Shown here: positions 56,666 through 64,000 of the stretch, piece by piece
Numbering within the stretch: position 1 is the stretch's first letter
Layout: the number at the start of each line of letters is the position of its first letter
NCBI RefSeq assembly: GCF_002019645.1
Contig: NZ_KV917374.1
Span: 2,616,696 to 2,680,695, forward strand
DNA length: 64,000 nucleotides
From: Litchfieldia alkalitelluris
GTDB lineage: Bacteria; Bacillota; Bacilli; Bacillales; Bacillaceae_L
Direction of reading: 5' to 3'
Position numbers and translations under genes: made by a program
Notes under the pieces: model-generated
Told to the model about the DNA's origin: nothing
The model's input: only the letters and a program-made list of their open reading frames with translations
The model's database searches: none

Positions 56666-57661
56666 ATGTTCAAAATTGGGTATCGAACAATTAAAACAGC
56701 TAGTGGGGCAGCGATTTCGATTGCTCTTGCACAGTTGTTAGATTTAGATTTTTATACATCTGCAGGTATCTTAACGATTTTATGTGTTCAAGTGACAAAG
56801 AAGAAATCACTTCGTAGTTCCATTGATCGTTTTGTTGCTTGTTTAGTCGGAATGTTTTTTTCATTACTGATTTTTGAATTAATAGGTTATCATGCCTTAT
56901 CTGTTTGTTTATTACTACTCTTCTTTATCCCTACCATCGTAAAATTAAAAGCTACTGAAGGAATAGCATCGAGTACGGTCATTATTTTACATATTTTTGC
57001 TACTGGTCATTTCACGATGCAATTATTTTGGAATGAACTACAAATTATCATTATTGGAATCGGTGTGGCTCTCCTTGTTAACCTATATATGCCTAGTGTG
57101 GATAAATATTTACATCAATATCAGGTAGAGCTTGAGGATAACTTTGCGAGAATACTAAAAGAAATGGTAAATTATCTTCGAAATAATGAAAGTACTTGGG
57201 ATGGAAAGGAAATTACTTATACCGAAGAGCTTATACAGAAGGCGAAGACGCTGGCTTTTAGAGATGTTGAAAATCACTTTACGAGGTTAGAGAATAATTA
57301 TTATCATTATTTTAAAATGCGAGAAAAGCAATTTGAAATTCTTGAAAGAATGCTACCTATTTTAACATCTATTACACATTCTGTAGAGCAAGGAGGAATT
57401 ATTGCGGATTTCATAGAAGAAATTTCAAATTCCGTACACCCGGGGAATACTGCGATAGAATTTTTAGATAAATTAAATAAGATGAGAACTATGTTTCAAG
57501 CCATGGAATTACCTTTAACAAGGGAAGAGTTCGAGGCACGGGCTGCACTGTTACAATTTTTAAAGGAAATGGAGCATTATTTAATGATCAAACAATCTTT
57601 TATGGGTCTTAAAAAAGAAACCAAACAGAAAAAACTTACTGTGCAAAAACGAATGAGATGA
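56666..57661 (+). CDS. yqjA: aromatic acid exporter family membrane protein YqjA
   Basis: 331 residues. The N-terminal half has five or six membrane helices (residues about 8-150); the C-terminal half (about 150-325) is soluble and helical. This is the ArAE_1 / FUSC-like arrangement. The substrate is unknown. The frame is open from 56603, but ATG 56666 with GGAG just upstream is better. Confidence 0.85.
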   Translation: MFKIGYRTIKTASGAAISIALAQLLDLDFYTSAGILTILCVQVTKKKSLRSSIDRFVACLVGMFFSLLIFELIGYHALSVCLLLLFFIPTIVKLKATEGIASSTVIILHIFATGHFTMQLFWNELQIIIIGIGVALLVNLYMPSVDKYLHQYQVELEDNFARILKEMVNYLRNNESTWDGKEITYTEELIQKAKTLAFRDVENHFTRLENNYYHYFKMREKQFEILERMLPILTSITHSVEQGGIIADFIEEISNSVHPGNTAIEFLDKLNKMRTMFQAMELPLTREEFEARAALLQFLKEMEHYLMIKQSFMGLKKETKQKKLTVQKRMR

Positions 57662-57718
57662 ATGAAATTTCTTGTTTGACCCAAACTACATAGAAAAGCT
57701 TTTTAAAGGGTGATATGT

Positions 57719-58228
57719 GTGAAAATAATTATTTCACTTGTATTAGCAGTAACTCTCTCACCGATTTGGCCTTTAGGAGAAAATCCATTAGTTGGGGATC
57801 CGTATCTCATTATTAATAAACAAACAAATGAGCTTGCTTATTTTAATTATGGTGATTTGCAGGAAGTCTATCCAGTTGCTACAGGAGTAAGCAGTGATTT
57901 AACACCTGAAGGGGAATACTCAATTACTGTGAAGGCAGTTGAACCTTATTATCGGAAAAAGAATATAGTTGGTGGTTCACCGGATAATCCACTCGGTACA
58001 CGGTGGATGGGATTTAATGCAAAGAATACAGATGGACGAATATATGGAATTCATGGCACTAATAATGAAACCTCCATCTCAAATTATATTACCGGTGGAT
58101 GTGTAAGAATGTATAATAAAGATGTTGAGTTTTTATTTACTAAAATACCTGTGGGAACAAAGGTGTTAATTTTAAAATCTGATCACAGCTTTGAAGAGTT
58201 AGGCAAGAAGTCCGGAGCGATAAAATAA
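57719..58228 (+). CDS. yqjB: secreted L,D-transpeptidase YqjB (YkuD domain)
   Basis: 169 residues. A signal peptide (about 1-20) is followed by a YkuD catalytic domain with the motif HGTNNETSISNYITGGCVRM, in which His and Cys form the catalytic pair. It should crosslink or trim peptidoglycan. GTG 57719 lies eight bases after AAAGGG; GTG 57710 overlaps it. The terminator follows directly. Confidence 0.9.
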   Translation: MKIIISLVLAVTLSPIWPLGENPLVGDPYLIINKQTNELAYFNYGDLQEVYPVATGVSSDLTPEGEYSITVKAVEPYYRKKNIVGGSPDNPLGTRWMGFNAKNTDGRIYGIHGTNNETSISNYITGGCVRMYNKDVEFLFTKIPVGTKVLILKSDHSFEELGKKSGAIK

Positions 58229-58229
58229 A

Positions 58230-58268
58230 AAAATGAGTCAGGTCATAAAGACCTGACTCATTATATTT
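58230..58268 (+). terminator. terminator of yqjB
   Basis: AATGAGTCAGGTC and GACCTGACTCATT form a perfect 13-bp stem, then a T-rich tail. It may also serve prli42 on the other strand. Confidence 0.88.
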
Positions 58269-58289
58269 TACAATTACGTTTTTAAGGAA

Positions 58290-58382
58290 TTAGAACATCA
58301 TACTTGCTCCAGCTAATAGGGATGTTAGAAGCATTGTTGCAATCATTAGATACACAACAAATTTTTGTGTTTTTCGGGACAT
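58290..58382 (-). CDS. prli42: stressosome-associated miniprotein Prli42
   Basis: A 30-residue protein: basic start MSRKTQKFVV, then one membrane helix to the C-terminus (YLMIATMLLTSLLAGASMMF in two parts). Size, basic N-terminus, helix and LAG motif match Prli42, which anchors the stressosome in Listeria. GGGAGG lies seven bases before the ATG. It is convergent to yqjB. Confidence 0.75.
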   Translation of the reverse strand: MSRKTQKFVVYLMIATMLLTSLLAGASMMF

Positions 58383-58546
58383 ATTTAATTCCTCCCTTTT
58401 CATTTCATTAGTTCTATTTTAACTTGAAAGTAGAAATTGAACAAGCTGTTTTTATTATTTTTCCCTACCTATATTCACAAAAAGTACACATTTGTATTGG
58501 TTTTCATGTTAAAATTAAATGAGCGAATTATCTAAAAACACATAAA

Positions 58547-58560
58547 TGATAGCGCTTACT
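58547..58560 (+). promoter_or_regulatory. cre-like site before mce
   Basis: TGATAGCGCTTACT matches TGWNANCGNTNWCA except for the last base. It is 50 bp before the mce start. Confidence 0.5.
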
Positions 58561-58572
58561 ATTCGGGGTTGG

Positions 58573-58594
58573 TTTGAACGAGCGCTCGTTTAAA
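58573..58594 (+). promoter_or_regulatory. 22-bp operator-like palindrome in the mce leader
   Basis: Half-sites TTTGAACGAGC and GCTCGTTTAAA are reverse complements with one mismatch. The core AACGAGCGCTCGTT is perfect. This is typical of a TetR-family operator. It overlaps the region just before the ribosome binding site. Confidence 0.6.
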
Positions 58595-58609
58595 TGGAGG
58601 CAATTATTA

Positions 58610-59029
58610 ATGATAGAAAAGATTGATCATATTGGAATTGCTGTACATTCATTAGAGGATTCTCTTCCATTTTATACAGATATTCTAAAGATTTCCTTAG
58701 AACATGTGGAAGAAGTAGCGTCAGAGAGAGTAAGAATTGCTTTTTTAAGAGTAGGAACAGTGAAGATTGAGCTATTAGAGCCATTAGATGAAACCAGTCC
58801 AATCGCAAGATTTATTGAAAAACGTGGTGAAGGCGTCCATCATATTGCTCTTGGAGTTGAGTCCATTGAGGAAAGAATAAGAGAGATTAAGTCCGAAGGT
58901 ATTAAAATGATTAATGAATCACCAAAAGTAGGTGCTGGCGGTGCCAACATTGCTTTTTTACATCCTAAATCTACAGGTAATGTTTTGTTTGAGTTGTGTG
59001 AACGACATAAAAAGGAGGCACAATCCTAG
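58610..59029 (+). CDS. mce: methylmalonyl-CoA epimerase
   Basis: 139 residues, a vicinal-oxygen-chelate fold metalloenzyme. It interconverts (S)- and (R)-methylmalonyl-CoA between the carboxylase and MutAB. Metal ligands: His in DHIGIAV, His in HHIALGV and Glu in LFELCE. ATG 58610 after GGAGG; the open frame back to 58574 crosses the palindrome. It overlaps yqjD by one base. Confidence 0.94.
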   Translation: MIEKIDHIGIAVHSLEDSLPFYTDILKISLEHVEEVASERVRIAFLRVGTVKIELLEPLDETSPIARFIEKRGEGVHHIALGVESIEERIREIKSEGIKMINESPKVGAGGANIAFLHPKSTGNVLFELCERHKKEAQS

Positions 59030-60579
59030 TGGCTGATATTTATAGTAAGATCAATGAACTCTACGATCGACGCCGTGAAATTGAACTTGGTGGTGGAGAT
59101 GATAAAATTGACAAACAGCACGAAAAAGGAAAACTCACAGCAAGAGAACGGATTGACCTTCTTTTGGATAAGGATTCTTTTGTAGAATTAAATCCATTTA
59201 TTGAGCATCGATGTGTGGATTTTGGTTTAGATGGTAAAAAGGGTCCAGGTGATGGAGTTGTCACGGGATATGGGAAAGTAAATGGCAGGCCAGTGTATGT
59301 TTTTTCACAGGATTTTACCGTTTTTGGCGGTGCTCTCGGTGAAATGCATGCCAAAAAAATAGTCAATATCATGGACTTAGCTGCTACAAATGGTGCACCT
59401 ATCATTGGTTTAAATGATTCAGGTGGAGCTAGGATTCAAGAGGGTGTTGTATCGTTAGACGGTTATGGACATATTTTCTATCGCAATGCTATTTATTCAG
59501 GAGTTGTCCCACAGATTTCTGTCATTATGGGACCTTGTGCAGGAGGTGCCGTCTATTCACCAGCGATTACTGATTTTGTATTTATGGTGGAAAAAACGAG
59601 TCAAATGTTCATTACTGGTCCAAAAGTAATTGAAACGGTTACTGGGGAGAAAATTAGTTCTGAAGATCTTGGTGGTGCAAAAGTACATAATACAATTAGT
59701 GGGAATGCACACTTCTCAGGTAAAACAGAGGAAGAGGTGTTAAATCAGGTACGGAATCTATTAACCTATTTTCCGCAAAATCATAAAGAGAAGCCTCCCT
59801 TTTCTAATAGACTAGAAGAAAGTGACTATCGCCCGAACTTAACGGATGTTGTCCCATTTGACTCAACAAGACCATATGACATTCGAAAGGTCATAAGTGA
59901 GGTCGTGGATCAAGACTCTTTTCTAGAAGTTCAAAAAGGTTTTGCGAAAAATATTGTTGTTGGCTTTGCTAGAATCAAGGGAGAAGTCATTGGCCTTGTA
60001 TGTAATCAACCAAAGTCAATGGCTGGTGGACTAGATATCGACTCATCAGATAAAGCAGCAAGGTTTATTAGATTTTGTGATTCGTTTAATATCGCAATTA
60101 TTACCTTTGAAGATGTTACAGGCTTTTACCCAGGCATTAAGCAAGAACATGGTGGTATTATCCGTCATGGAGCAAAGATTCTTTACTCCTATTCCGAAGC
60201 AACTGTGCCTAAAATTACTGTGATTTTGAGAAAAGCATATGGTGGAGCTTATGTGGCTTTAAATAGTAAATCAATCGGAGCAGATCTTGTTTTTGCATGG
60301 CCAAATGCGGAAATAGCTGTAATGGGGCCACAGGGTGCTGCAAACATTATTTTTACAAAAGATATCAATGAAAGCTCTGACCCGGAACGTGTAAGACAGC
60401 AAAAGATTGAAGAATACCGTGTCAAATTTGCGAATCCTTATATTGCGGCCAAACAAGGTATGGTTGATGATGTGATCGATCCGAGGGATACGAGGATTAA
60501 GTTAATTCAAGCGCTCGAGATGATGAGAAATAAACAAGAAACACGACCAAAGAGAAAGCATGGGAACATTCCTCTTTAG
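59029..60579 (+). CDS. yqjD: acyl-CoA (propionyl-CoA) carboxylase beta subunit YqjD
   Basis: 516 residues with two crotonase-like carboxyltransferase domains. It should carboxylate propionyl-CoA to methylmalonyl-CoA. MGPCAGGAVYSPAI and the FEDVTGFYPGIKQE segments hold the acyl-CoA and biotin oxyanion sites. There is no alpha subunit nearby, so it may use AccC/AccB or an alpha subunit encoded elsewhere. The GTG start overlaps the mce stop. Confidence 0.92.
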   Translation: MADIYSKINELYDRRREIELGGGDDKIDKQHEKGKLTARERIDLLLDKDSFVELNPFIEHRCVDFGLDGKKGPGDGVVTGYGKVNGRPVYVFSQDFTVFGGALGEMHAKKIVNIMDLAATNGAPIIGLNDSGGARIQEGVVSLDGYGHIFYRNAIYSGVVPQISVIMGPCAGGAVYSPAITDFVFMVEKTSQMFITGPKVIETVTGEKISSEDLGGAKVHNTISGNAHFSGKTEEEVLNQVRNLLTYFPQNHKEKPPFSNRLEESDYRPNLTDVVPFDSTRPYDIRKVISEVVDQDSFLEVQKGFAKNIVVGFARIKGEVIGLVCNQPKSMAGGLDIDSSDKAARFIRFCDSFNIAIITFEDVTGFYPGIKQEHGGIIRHGAKILYSYSEATVPKITVILRKAYGGAYVALNSKSIGADLVFAWPNAEIAVMGPQGAANIIFTKDINESSDPERVRQQKIEEYRVKFANPYIAAKQGMVDDVIDPRDTRIKLIQALEMMRNKQETRPKRKHGNIPL

Positions 60580-60600
60580 GGATCAATATTGAATTGTTTA

Positions 60601-60630
60601 TGGCGTAATTTAGGATTACGCCTTTTCGTT
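60601..60630 (+). terminator. terminator of mce-yqjD
   Basis: GGCGTAAT and ATTACGCC form a perfect stem, followed by four T. Confidence 0.85.
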
Positions 60631-60724
60631 TGTTAACTAATACTCTTTGATGGATTGAGAGATGTTATTATGGTAGGCTATGTAATAGTTACTTATAATT
60701 GATGATTAGTGGAGGTACATACAT

Positions 60725-61843
60725 ATGGTCAATCAGAACCGATTGGTTGAAGAGTTTTTAGAGCTTGTTCAAGTAGACTCTGAAACAAAATACGAAACAG
60801 AAATTGCCAAGGTTTTAAAAGAGAAGTTTTCATCACTTGGTGTTAATGTGGTTGAGGATGATACAACTGCACAAACAGGACACGGAGCGGGAAATTTAAT
60901 ATGCACACTTCCTGGGACAAAAGAAGGTGTTGATACAATTTATTTCACCTCACATATGGACACTGTTGTACCTGGTAAAGGAATAAAGCCGTCGATTGAG
61001 AATGGATACATTGTCACTGATGGTACAACCATTTTAGGTGCTGATGATAAAGCAGGACTAGCAGCAATGCTTGAAGCGATCCGATTGCTAAAGGAAAATA
61101 ATGTACAGCATGGGACGATTGAGTTTATCATTACTGTGGGTGAAGAATCTGGTCTTGTGGGAGCAAAAGCACTTGATCCGAACCTGTTGACCGCTAAATT
61201 TGGTTTTGCATTAGATAGTGATGGAAAAGTAGGAAATATCATTGTTGCTGCTCCGACTCAAGCTAAAGTGAAAGCGACTGTTCTTGGAAAAACTGCACAT
61301 GCTGGAGTGGCACCTGAAAAGGGAGTATCGGCGATTACGATTGCAGCTAAGTCCATCTCAAAAATGCCGCTTGGCAGAATCGATGAGGAAACAACAGCGA
61401 ATATCGGGCGATTTGAAGGTGGAACACAAACGAATATCGTCTGTGATCATGTAGAAATTTTAGCAGAGGCCCGTTCTTTAGTTCCTGAGAAGATGGAAGC
61501 ACAAGTGGAGAAAATGAAAACTGCTTTTGAAGAAACAGCAAAGGAAATGGGTGGCAGAGCAGAGGTAGAGGTAACTGTTGTTTATCCAGGATTTAAATTT
61601 GCCGATGGAGATCATGTAGTAGAAGTCGCAAAACGTGCTGCTACAAAAATTGGACGTACTAGTGAATTATTGCAAAGTGGCGGTGGAAGTGACGCAAACG
61701 TCATTGCCGGTCATGGAATTCCAACTGTAAATTTAGCGGTAGGATATGAGGAAATTCACACGACTAATGAAAAAATGCCAATCGAAGAGCTAGTTAAGCT
61801 TACTGAATTGGTTGTCGCAATTATCGAAGATGTGGCATCTTAA
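60725..61843 (+). CDS. yqjE: M20 family peptidase (PepT-like) YqjE
   Basis: 372 residues. A zinc metallopeptidase of the M20 family: TSHMDTV and GADDKAGLAAM hold metal ligands, GEESGL the catalytic Glu. A lid domain (about 180-290) is inserted. It probably hydrolyses tripeptides or similar. GGAGG precedes the ATG. Confidence 0.92.
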   Translation: MVNQNRLVEEFLELVQVDSETKYETEIAKVLKEKFSSLGVNVVEDDTTAQTGHGAGNLICTLPGTKEGVDTIYFTSHMDTVVPGKGIKPSIENGYIVTDGTTILGADDKAGLAAMLEAIRLLKENNVQHGTIEFIITVGEESGLVGAKALDPNLLTAKFGFALDSDGKVGNIIVAAPTQAKVKATVLGKTAHAGVAPEKGVSAITIAAKSISKMPLGRIDEETTANIGRFEGGTQTNIVCDHVEILAEARSLVPEKMEAQVEKMKTAFEETAKEMGGRAEVEVTVVYPGFKFADGDHVVEVAKRAATKIGRTSELLQSGGGSDANVIAGHGIPTVNLAVGYEEIHTTNEKMPIEELVKLTELVVAIIEDVAS

Positions 61844-61923
61844 AAGTGATATAGTTATCCTTTGAACCGATCAGAAAATAGCATTAGAAAGCAAAGGCTA
61901 AAGCATCTAGGAATGGCCTGGAA

Positions 61924-61951
61924 GTGCAGTTATCTTTTTGATAACTGCACT
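61924..61951 (+). terminator. hairpin after yqjE
   Basis: GTGCAGTTATC and GATAACTGCAC are perfect inverted repeats. There is no T run after the hairpin. Confidence 0.6.
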
Positions 61952-62069
61952 ATCTATATGTGACCTGGGTAAGTGAAGGTTGGAGTAGCCTATTGAGAGG
62001 GCAAATTTTATAATCAAAAGTTTAAGAATGACCATGGTAAAAGAAGGACAATAACAGGAAGTGTCAACC

Positions 62070-63350
62070 ATGAAACAGATGTATCCTAAAAATGGTAGAG
62101 TGATTCTCCACGTTGATATGAATAGCTTTTATGCCTCCGTTGAAATGGCGTACGATCCTTTATTAAAGGGAAAACCTCTTGCGATAGCTGGTAATGTGGA
62201 GGAACGACGGGGAATTATTATAACTTGTAGCTATGAGGCTAGGAGTAAGGGCGTAAAAACGACGATGCCTTTATGGGAAGCAAAGCGTCTTTGTCCAGAT
62301 TTAATCATAAAGAAACCTAATTTTGAGAGATATCGTAAGGCATCTTTAGCGATGTTTGAGTTTCTGAAAACGTACACTTCAGTTGTTGAACCTGTCTCTG
62401 TCGATGAAGGCTATATGGATATCACCGATTGTTTTGAGCAAGGAGCACCGATTGAAATTGCAAAAGAAATACAAAGTCGGTTGTATGAGCAATTAAAATT
62501 ACCATGTAGTATCGGCATCGCGCCAAATAAGTTCTTGGCAAAGATGGCCTCTGATATGAAAAAACCCATGGGTATTACAATTTTAAGGAAACGAGATGTA
62601 GAGCATATTCTCTGGCCACTTTCGGTTGGGCAAATGCATGGGGTTGGGAGCAAAACTGCTGAAAAATTGAATGGTATTGCGATTCATTCAATTGGTGACC
62701 TTGCCAACGGAAATGAAGTTCAGTTAAAGACACTGCTAGGGATAAATGGCGAGAGACTTAAGCAGCGTGCGAACGGAATTGATCCAAGACCAGTTGATCC
62801 TGATAGCATTTCCGATTTTAAAAGTATTGGTAATTCAACAACATTACCTAGGGATTCGACGGATTTAAATGAAATATATGAAGTAATTAAGCGCCTAGCC
62901 GACTCGGTTGCCTCACGGATCAAACGAAAAAATATGCTAACATCTAATGTACAGCTAACCATTCGCTATTCTGATCGTCAAACGGTCACCAGAAGTAGAA
63001 AATTAAATAATCCGATTGAGAGTGAAGAGGATATTTATAGAAAAGCTCTGTATCTGTGGAAGCAGCATTGGAATGAAGAACCCGTTCGATTAATTGGTGT
63101 AACAGCACAAGATTTAGTTGAAAAAGGGGAAGCATATAAACAATTAGACTTATTCTCATACGAAAAAGACGCTAAAAAGGAACCGTTATTAAGAGTGATT
63201 GATTCCTTGATGCAAAAGTATGGAGAAAACATTGTAAAAAAAGGAATTCCACGCAGTGAACAAGGAAGTCTTGGGGATAATAATCACGGAACAAGCTTTG
63301 AGAAGGATTTTTTAAGCGATATTAATAACAAAAAAGATTCACAGACCTAA
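62070..63350 (+). CDS. yqjH: Y-family DNA polymerase IV
   Basis: 426 residues. It copies damaged DNA. HVDMNSFYASVE (first catalytic Asp) and SVDEGYMD with Asp112-Glu113 are the palm motifs. The thumb is about 170-240 and the little finger 245-355. It lacks the N-terminal extension seen in some relatives. The C-terminus is polar and may hold the clamp-binding motif (LDLFSY near residue 362, QLDLF). ATG 62070 is preferred over GTG 62061. Confidence 0.93.
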   Translation: MKQMYPKNGRVILHVDMNSFYASVEMAYDPLLKGKPLAIAGNVEERRGIIITCSYEARSKGVKTTMPLWEAKRLCPDLIIKKPNFERYRKASLAMFEFLKTYTSVVEPVSVDEGYMDITDCFEQGAPIEIAKEIQSRLYEQLKLPCSIGIAPNKFLAKMASDMKKPMGITILRKRDVEHILWPLSVGQMHGVGSKTAEKLNGIAIHSIGDLANGNEVQLKTLLGINGERLKQRANGIDPRPVDPDSISDFKSIGNSTTLPRDSTDLNEIYEVIKRLADSVASRIKRKNMLTSNVQLTIRYSDRQTVTRSRKLNNPIESEEDIYRKALYLWKQHWNEEPVRLIGVTAQDLVEKGEAYKQLDLFSYEKDAKKEPLLRVIDSLMQKYGENIVKKGIPRSEQGSLGDNNHGTSFEKDFLSDINNKKDSQT

Positions 63351-63570
63351 TAGGTGACAGTTTTAAAGAAATTTGCTAAAGTAAAGGTTATTATGCTAAA
63401 TATCTAAAGGATTTTTTTTAGCTACTTTTTAGCTATAAATGAATGAGCAAGTATCGATTTTGAGTACTTTTTGAATGGAAAAAGATATCTCAGGTGATAC
63501 GGTTGCTTTTTTAGCACATTCATTAGAAAAAAAGACTTTGTAAAAAGAGCGCAAGAAAGGAAGAAGAAAA

Positions 63571-64000
63571 ATGGCAAAACAACAAATTGGTGTCGTTGGT
63601 TTAGCGGTTATGGGTAAAAACCTAGCTTTTAATATTGAAAGTAGAGGTTATTCAGTAGCTGTTTATAATCGTTCTTCAGAGAAAACTGAAGAAGCTCTTA
63701 AAGAAGCAGAAGGTAAAAATCTAGTTGGTACATATAGTGTAGAAGAATTTGTTCAATCCCTTGAAACTCCAAGAAAAATCTTATTGATGGTAAAAGCGGG
63801 AGCAGCTACAGATGCGACAATCGAAGCTTTAAAGCCTCATTTAGATAAAGGTGATATCCTTATTGATGGTGGAAATACATTTTTCGTGGATACACAACGC
63901 AGAAATAAAGAGTTAGAAGAAGCTGGAATCCATTTCATAGGTACTGGTGTATCTGGTGGGGAAGAAGGCGCATTAAAGGGTCCTTCTATCATGCCTGGCG
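63571..64000 (+). CDS. gndA: 6-phosphogluconate dehydrogenase, NADP, truncated by the window end
   Basis: The first 143 codons are seen. [16 protein letters not shown] is the Rossmann NADP motif (usual Gly-Leu-Gly-x-Met pattern with Ala at the second Gly), and NRSSEKTEE binds the 2'-phosphate of [15 protein letters not shown] and [10 protein letters not shown] are catalytic segments. Oxidative pentose phosphate step giving ribulose 5-phosphate. AAGGAAGAAG precedes the ATG. The 220 bp before it hold no clear feature. Confidence 0.95.
   Translation, partial: MAKQQIGVVGLAVMGKNLAFNIESRGYSVAVYNRSSEKTEEALKEAEGKNLVGTYSVEEFVQSLETPRKILLMVKAGAATDATIEALKPHLDKGDILIDGGNTFFVDTQRRNKELEEAGIHFIGTGVSGGEEGALKGPSIMPG

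Overview
The window is a stretch of chromosome from a low-GC, spore-forming member of the Bacillaceae. The evidence is the near-complete sporulation set (spoIIIAA-AH, spoIVB, spo0A, splB), Bacillus-type ribosome binding sites, frequent GTG/TTG starts, and gene order that follows the B. subtilis yqh-yqi-yqj region (yqhL, lipM, yqhO, yqhP, yqhR, yqhT, efp, yqhV, spoIIIA, accBC, yqhY, nusB, xseAB, ispA, dxs, tlyA, ahrC, recN, spoIVB, spo0A, yqiK, bkd operon, brxB, yqjA-E, yqjH, gndA). Compared with that order, mntR, yqhQ, aroQ and folD are missing from their usual slots. A B12-dependent ribonucleotide reductase, an OLE RNA with its protein partner, and a methylmalonyl-CoA mutase operon have been added. 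OLE RNA is known mainly from extremophilic and anaerobic Firmicutes, so an alkaliphilic, halophilic or otherwise stress-tolerant Bacillus relative is likely. I cannot name the species.

Layout. 1-1640: a tRNA cluster (Ser, three tandem initiator Met, Tyr, Trp, His, Gly, Gln, Cys) ending in a terminator, followed by an orphan tyrosine recombinase. 2731-4117: divergent rhodanese yqhL and octanoyltransferase lipM. 4495-8960: nrdJ, a class II (adenosylcobalamin) ribonucleotide reductase cut by three group I introns, two of them small and similar and separated by a 30-nt exon, the third carrying a PD-(D/E)XK-type homing endonuclease gene. Two NrdR-box-like sites precede it. 9729-15730: splB, yqhO, yqhP, yqhR, yqhT, efp, yqhV. 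15814-21194: a sigma-E-type promoter and the eight-gene spoIIIA operon, in which spoIIID's neighbour spoIIIAD appears to start at a rare ATT codon. 21349-23808: accBC-yqhY behind a promoter with a FapR-type operator. 24208-33736: nusB-xseA-xseB-ispA, then the roughly 600-nt OLE RNA with its own promoter, oapA, dxs, tlyA, argR and recN. 33833-36315: spoIVB and spo0A, the latter behind a sigma-H promoter and 0A boxes.

37230-49691: a short YycC-like gene, yqiK, yqzF, then the sigma-54 activator bkdR and its target operon ptb-bcd-buk-lpdV-bkdAA-bkdAB-bkdB for branched-chain amino acid breakdown. Four identical-architecture TGCA-N6-TGCA sites flank bkdR and are good candidates for BkdR binding sites. 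50357-55521: mutA-mutB-meaB. 55913-64000: brxB, yqjA, yqjB, the 30-residue prli42 gene, mce-yqjD, yqjE, yqjH and the start of gndA. The bkd, mutAB-meaB and mce-yqjD groups form one metabolic sequence: branched-chain keto acids to propionyl-CoA, methylmalonyl-CoA and succinyl-CoA.

Intergenic space carries at least three repeat families: a GC-rich 145-155 bp structured repeat (four copies), arrays of short AT-centred palindromes (three arrays), and a roughly 160-bp element with terminal inverted repeats (two copies plus a decayed one). All calls come from reading the sequence. No database search was run.
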